From: Saxidomus purpurata
Taxonomy: Eukaryota; Mollusca; Bivalvia; Venerida; Veneridae
DNA length: 64,000 nucleotides
Reading direction: 5' to 3'
Assembly: GCA_022818135.1 (NCBI GenBank)
Contig: JAFMSR010000017.1
Coordinates: forward strand, 12,476,561 to 12,540,560
This document shows, piece after piece, positions 59,534 to 64,000 of the stretch; positions within the stretch are counted from its first letter, which is position 1; each line of letters opens with the position of its first letter. The notes under the pieces are model-generated. The model searched no databases and was not told the DNA's origin. It worked only from the letters and a program-made list of their open reading frames with translations. Both the position numbers and the translations under genes were made by a program.

Positions 59534-59759
59534 AATGAATGCTTTAATTAGGTACTCTGGTACTGTTTATGGTCATTGCAATTAAAAGTATATTTGTAGT
59601 TCAAACCCACTAGTTTCACAAAAATAACACTGAAACTCGACGTTGCATAACTTGCTGATACGCCCTAACTTCACGTCATCGCTTTGTACGTAAAATCAAG
59701 TTTAAAAAATAAGAACCAGGAATTATTGTTAAGCAGCATTTACACAATTCATTTACATG
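59534..59759 (+). repeat. copy of the 5' flank of the Gypsy element
   Basis: Matches 50205-50429 with very few changes (for example AATTAAAAGT versus AATTAAAGGT), and ends in the same ACATG just before an LTR start. Host flank sequence between two LTR starts is not part of a normal element. Confidence 0.85.
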
Positions 59760-60406
59760 TGTCACGAAAATGATACTTACCTGTTTATTGCCTTATCAGC
59801 TTTAGTGATAAGTATCTATCCGTTTAACAATGATTTCCCTTTTGTCCAAAAGAGACGGATACTTACCTATGTAGTTTGAAGAGTTACTTCCCTTTGTTGT
59901 TAATACATCCGTTGTAAACAGACATACTTTGAAGAATTTGTCAATACCAGACACCAATCTGTTTCTAGTAGGTATCAAACGATCTTTATTGATTATTTCT
60001 ATTGCTCACTATTAATGACGATCAATTATAGACACTGTTACAAGGTATTAGTCTAATTATATCGGTTTCTAGTTCATCTTATTCATTGAACGCTTATAGC
60101 ATTGTAAGAACTAATCTCCGTCATTTCAGAGGCTCAATAAAACAGCAAGAAGGTACTGTTGGCCAATCGTAATGCATATTATATGTAGCAGTTCGGTATG
60201 ATGTAAGGATGCTTTTCATTGGTTAAAGTAAGTCATGTGCTGATTCTGCAGGTATAAATACAGGAGATTGAACGTATTTTGGGAGAACTGCGATAGATGT
60301 CGAAGTGAAAGGTCGAAAGCTGCATACTTAATAATTATAGTGACTTTGTGCCAGAAACACTTAAAGGGCTCAACCCGAGAACTGGAAGCATTGTCTGAGA
60401 CATATA

Positions 60407-61908
60407 AAAACAAAAATAATATCAAACAGGGAATGCCACGTACCAAAAACGCAGCCTCCCCAAAACGAACCCCACAGCACCCAGAAGTGCACACCACCAA
60501 CACACACACACACACGCGCGTATACACACACACACAATCATGTACACACACACATATACACTACCAACACACACTAGCATACAAAGCAAACACACGAGGA
60601 CAAAACGAACAATTAAAGGAACACAGTGGGGCACCGCCTTGGAACGGTCAGTGGCAAAAACACCACTGGGGAGCTTAAACCGGTTTATGGTGCGCACCCA
60701 ACCTCACTCTTACCCCCACCATGTTCCAAAGTCACAGGACAGTGTAAATAAAAGTAATCCCTGCTAGGTGAATCTCTAACACACGCAATGGAAACAAAAG
60801 GCATGGTGTGTAAAACACAAAAATGCTCGTGTATAAATATATAAAAAGCAAACCTTGAGAACCAAAAAACGTATGTACTCAATGCCTTTGCAGAAGGCAG
60901 AGCACCAAGAGAAACACCCTTAAGGGCCCGACGAAACAGGCCAGAGGACAGAAATCAAAACAGTTTCGTCCCAGTGGGATTTAAAAACTGCCCATCACAG
61001 AGTCCTCCCCCTCTACCGTCAGACACAATCAAAGAGGGAAGCATAGCGTCCAACTGTAAACGGGTTGAACACCAAACATGCGGTGTGTCTCAAAACAGTT
61101 GGGTCGTAACCTCTTTTAACAAAACGTTTTATAATTTTAGCAAATACAGTTGGAAAATTGCCATGACCCAAAATCTTACGAAGTTTGTAAACCACATCCC
61201 CATAAAAATCGGGTTTTGAAATACCTTCTCGCAGAAGAGTCTTTAGATTACTATTGAATTTCAAAACCAAATCAGAATTACGATAGTAAAATTTAGCAAA
61301 ATATTTACGCAATTTGTAATAACGGTAGCCCTGTTGAAGAAGTTTATTTGTAATATATTGATTACGTTCATTGAAATCCTCAACATAACTACACGCTCTG
61401 GCAAACCGAATTAACTGAGAAATGTATACCCCATAAGATGTAGCATGAGGTACATCCCCATCCAAATGGGGGAAATTTACAATACTAAAATTAAAATCAT
61501 CCCTCTTGTCATAAATTTTGGTATGTATAATATTGTTATAAATAGAGAGATGTAAATCTAAAAATGAAGCACCAGTATCCAAATTGTTAGTTTTAATTAA
61601 CTGGAGTTCCCGGGGATAAATAGTGTCCACCAATTGACCAAAAAACGGGTTATTCATATTAAGAATATCATCCAGATAGCGTGATGTATTATTAAAAGCA
61701 GTGATAATGTCTGCCTGCGTGTCTGGAGAAAGACTCAACATAAAGTCTCTTTCATAACAATATAAAAACAAATCTGCGACAAGGGGTGCACAATTTGTTC
61801 CCATGGGAATACCGATTACTTGTCTGAAAACTGCATTCCCAAACCTTATATAAATGTTGTTCAATAAAAAGGAAAGGGCTTTACAAACTTCGTCACAGGT
61901 CCACATAG
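60407..61908 (-). mobile_element. Penelope-like retroelement copy (e) nested in the 3' LTR
   Basis: A 1.5-kb antisense, 5'-truncated copy, the longest of five here. It carries the C-terminal reverse transcriptase frame, a 3' region of about 600 bp with (TG)n runs, and the terminus shared with copies a-d. TATA(A) occurs at both junctions (60403-60406 and 61909-61913). Confidence 0.8.
61019..61906 (-). CDS. reverse transcriptase C-terminal part of the nested retroelement
   Basis: An open frame of 295 codons. The first Met is internal, because the copy is truncated at its 5' end. It contains the RT signature IGIPMGTNCAPLVADLFLY and the catalytic box RYLDDIL, then a conserved tail with DKRDDFNFSIVNFPHLDGDV and RACSYVEDFNERNQYITNKL. 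This protein type recurs widely in invertebrate genomes. I assign it tentatively to the Penelope-like group from the MGT and YLDD boxes and the tandem arrangement of copy (c); no GIY-YIG domain lies within the truncated frame. No stop interrupts the preserved part. Confidence 0.7.
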   Translation of the reverse strand: MWTCDEVCKALSFLLNNIYIRFGNAVFRQVIGIPMGTNCAPLVADLFLYCYERDFMLSLSPDTQADIITAFNNTSRYLDDILNMNNPFFGQLVDTIYPRELQLIKTNNLDTGASFLDLHLSIYNNIIHTKIYDKRDDFNFSIVNFPHLDGDVPHATSYGVYISQLIRFARACSYVEDFNERNQYITNKLLQQGYRYYKLRKYFAKFYYRNSDLVLKFNSNLKTLLREGISKPDFYGDVVYKLRKILGHGNFPTVFAKIIKRFVKRGYDPTVLRHTACLVFNPFTVGRYASLFDCV

Positions 61909-62399
61909 TATAAGCCTTTTAGTTCTTTTTAAAGCATAGCGCTTTAAGCTGGGGCACAGCCTTTGGTTGTTAAGGTGAACGGGTCGCTATATAAGTTGGG
62001 AGCTGAAACTATGTAAGGGTAGTTGTACCCTATAGGGTTATAGAGTAAAACATATAAGACCATAGGGTTTTCTGGAGGAACAATGTATTAAACGGGTCTG
62101 TAGGCTTAAGGAACATTAAGCAAAGCAGTAGGGTTTTATATCATTTATTATTGTTTAATTCACGATAATTCTTTCAACATAAAATCATTTAGCAATCATT
62201 GCTATTCAATCACAAGGCAAAGCAGCCTAAGGAAAATTCGTATATCTATAAAACATAAGTCTAGGCGATCGGACTATTGTTGAGATTTATAGACGCTAAC
62301 ACACGAATATTTAGACCCTACAAGGAAACAGGCGCTCGGGATCGTTACACATGTAGCTTAATAGATTTTGATTTATAGACTTCACTAATTTTTAAAAAT

Positions 62400-62520
62400 G
62401 TATTGTGACTGTAAACTTCGTTTATTACGAACTCCTTGAGACTATTTAAATATGTTCGTTATATCCGGAGTTTGTTATATCCGTATACCCTTTTCATATG
62501 AAATAAATAGAGATAAAAAA
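62400..62520. repeat. one end of the TA-type MITE family
   Basis: AAACTTCGTTTATTACGAAC followed by TTCGTTATATCCGGAGTTTG resembles the left half of the MITE at 4910-5095. No matching right end was found, so this is a half-element. Confidence 0.55.
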
Positions 62521-63700
62521 TCGGACCTAGACACTGTGGAGTCATTATAATCATTTTCTAGGATTAAGCCCGTCCTATTTCGACCGACCTCTCACAGCGC
62601 TTTAACTTAGTCTAGATAAAATTTCCAGAAAATGAGGCTTAACAATTATGGTAAAAATGTACATAAAATGGCCTACTACAAATTGTTGATATCCTACATA
62701 ACATTTATTCGTCACAGTAGTAATTTGCACATTTACAGCTGGGTAAAAAAAAATCTCCGAATGTGTGTTTACGCTCTAGCACCTACAGTGCTATCCTAAT
62801 CATATTTAAAAACGATGGGTATAATTATAAGATCCCGGAGATCAAAGTGATACTTACAAAGATATGACCCCTGAATTAACAAAAATTGCATTACTTTACC
62901 ATGTTTAAACTGTAGCACCTTCACCTTTTCTCAAAAACTAATCAAACTAATACACAATTTGATTGACCAGACATTTACAGATTACAATGCAGTTCGAATA
63001 CAGGCATGATCCGATAAAAGTTATGCGATTTATAGTCCGTGATTTTACAAAACAATACAATATTTGGTAATCTGTAATTCAATATCTTTGTTATTGCCGT
63101 CTATGTTGTTTTTGAAATATGAATATGAATAAAAATTAAAACACAAATATTAAACAGATAATGTTGGGATAATATTAATGAAACCATGGTAAATTTAATT
63201 TAAAACCAATTTTGTATGTAACTGAGTATTTTCTGCAACTATACACTTTTCTGAGGTGTTCATTGTATCCTGAAAAATATTAAGTCTTTCCTGCTGTGAA
63301 AAACGCCGCCGATCTTAGCCAACATCTGGCTTATTAACAGACGCAAAACATTATTTCAAATTATGCTAAAAGGCAAATGGATCTAAAAAGGAAGTCAAAG
63401 AACAGAAACGTAGTTCGTCAATTAGAGGTTATTATAAATACGACAGCACAACTAAAAGGCTTCACCATCTCCCCATTGGCATAATGACGAGATCCAGGAA
63501 AACTCAGAATAACGCTTGATTAGATTGTTTAACTGGATAAACAGACACATCAGCTTTTGTTCAGGCAATGAATGAAAGATTAATTATACGAACGTGACAG
63601 ACTGACAGTTGAAACAGAATATATTGAGAAGGTAAGATGTAAAATGTACCTCGAAAGAAAGGTTAAAAGGACAGAAACTTGGTATTAACAACATCAAAAC
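62521..63700. other. intergenic; no gene recognised
   Basis: AT-rich sequence with no ORF of coding character. Confidence 0.45.
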
Positions 63701-64000
63701 ATTTATACGAGGGGTGATCGAGTATTAACCAGACCGTTTCTTTTACAATGACATACGGTGCAGTAGTATCTCAATTCGATGTTTATATGAGGGGTGATCG
63801 AGTATTAACCAGACCGTTTCTTTTACAATGACATACGGTGCAGTAGTATCTCAATTCGATATTTATACGAGGGGTGATCGAGTATTAACCAGACCGTTTC
63901 TTTTACAATGACATACGGTGCAGTAGTATCTCAATTCGATATTTATACGAGGGGTGATCGAGTATTAACCAGATCGTTTCTTTTACAATGACATACGGTG
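63701..64000. repeat. 80-bp tandem array running off the window end
   Basis: Three and three-quarter units of exactly 80 bp start at 63701, 63781, 63861 and 63941, with about 1-3 differences each. The unit opens TTTATACGAGGGGTGATCGA, which resembles mariner terminal repeats. High unit identity indicates recent amplification. Confidence 0.92.

Larger units (their letters stand above)
50430..62349 (+). mobile_element. Ty3/Gypsy-type LTR retrotransposon, disrupted
   Basis: The 5' LTR is 50430-51513 and the 3' LTR 59760-62349 (enlarged by a nested insertion). Both begin TGTCACG and end CGTTACA. CATG flanks the element at 50426-50429 and 62350-62353, a 4-bp target duplication. Between the LTRs lie gag with a CCHC knuckle, protease, reverse transcriptase, RNase H and integrase in Gypsy order. 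Five insertions of one other retroelement, a stop codon at 54718-54720 and a gag-pol frame break make it non-functional. LTRs are nearly identical by eye, implying recent arrival. A partial LTR plus flank copy precedes the 3' LTR. Confidence 0.93.
59760..62349 (+). repeat. full 3' LTR split by a nested retroelement
   Basis: LTR sequence occupies 59760-60406 and 61909-62349, ending CGTTACA next to the CATG target duplication. Confidence 0.88.

Overview
The window looks like genomic DNA of a marine bivalve or closely related mollusc. It is AT-rich and intron-bearing, with long repeat-filled spacers, tRNA-derived SINEs, MITEs, Penelope-like fragments, a Gypsy element and a hAT element. The organism is inferred from style and repeat content; no sequence names it. 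Positions 161-660 are an assembly gap.

Host genes are few. At 1306-1488 (minus) lies the first exon of a secreted VMO1-like protein that heads into the gap. Two same-strand paralogs, each with three exons and a predicted 555-residue product, lie at 7979-12192 and 40046-47419. They share a signal peptide, a somatomedin-B-like cysteine cluster split across exons 1 and 2, further cysteine motifs and a hydrophobic C-terminus. Between them is a direct tandem duplication (A 16709-25517, B 25518-30208). Each unit carries a minus-strand exon for a cysteine-rich ectodomain, Ser/Thr-rich stalk and transmembrane helix, plus a candidate tail exon.

Most of the rest is mobile DNA. A LINE relic (4236-5765) is split by a TA-flanked MITE. 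Two large elements with long inverted arms (about 18985-21975 and 31650-37994) share CAAGATGGC boxes and a GTGGGTGG motif. The larger holds minus-strand remnants of a CXC cysteine-rich protein. A spliced hAT element (40365-44241) sits inside intron 1 of the second paralog. A 616-bp MITE (48860-49475) is filled with short palindromes.

The last 14 kb is a Gypsy LTR retrotransposon (50430-62349) with near-identical LTRs and a 4-bp target duplication. It is broken by a stop, a gag-pol frame break and five insertions sharing one retroelement 3' end. The region before its 3' LTR repeats 225 bp of the 5' flank, which suggests either joined alleles or a real rearrangement. The window ends in an 80-bp tandem array.

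The main functional content is the pair of somatomedin-B-type surface proteins and the duplicated membrane-protein pair. The strongest novelty leads are the long-inverted-repeat CXC element family, the repeated insertion of one retroelement into a single Gypsy copy, and the palindrome-filled MITE.
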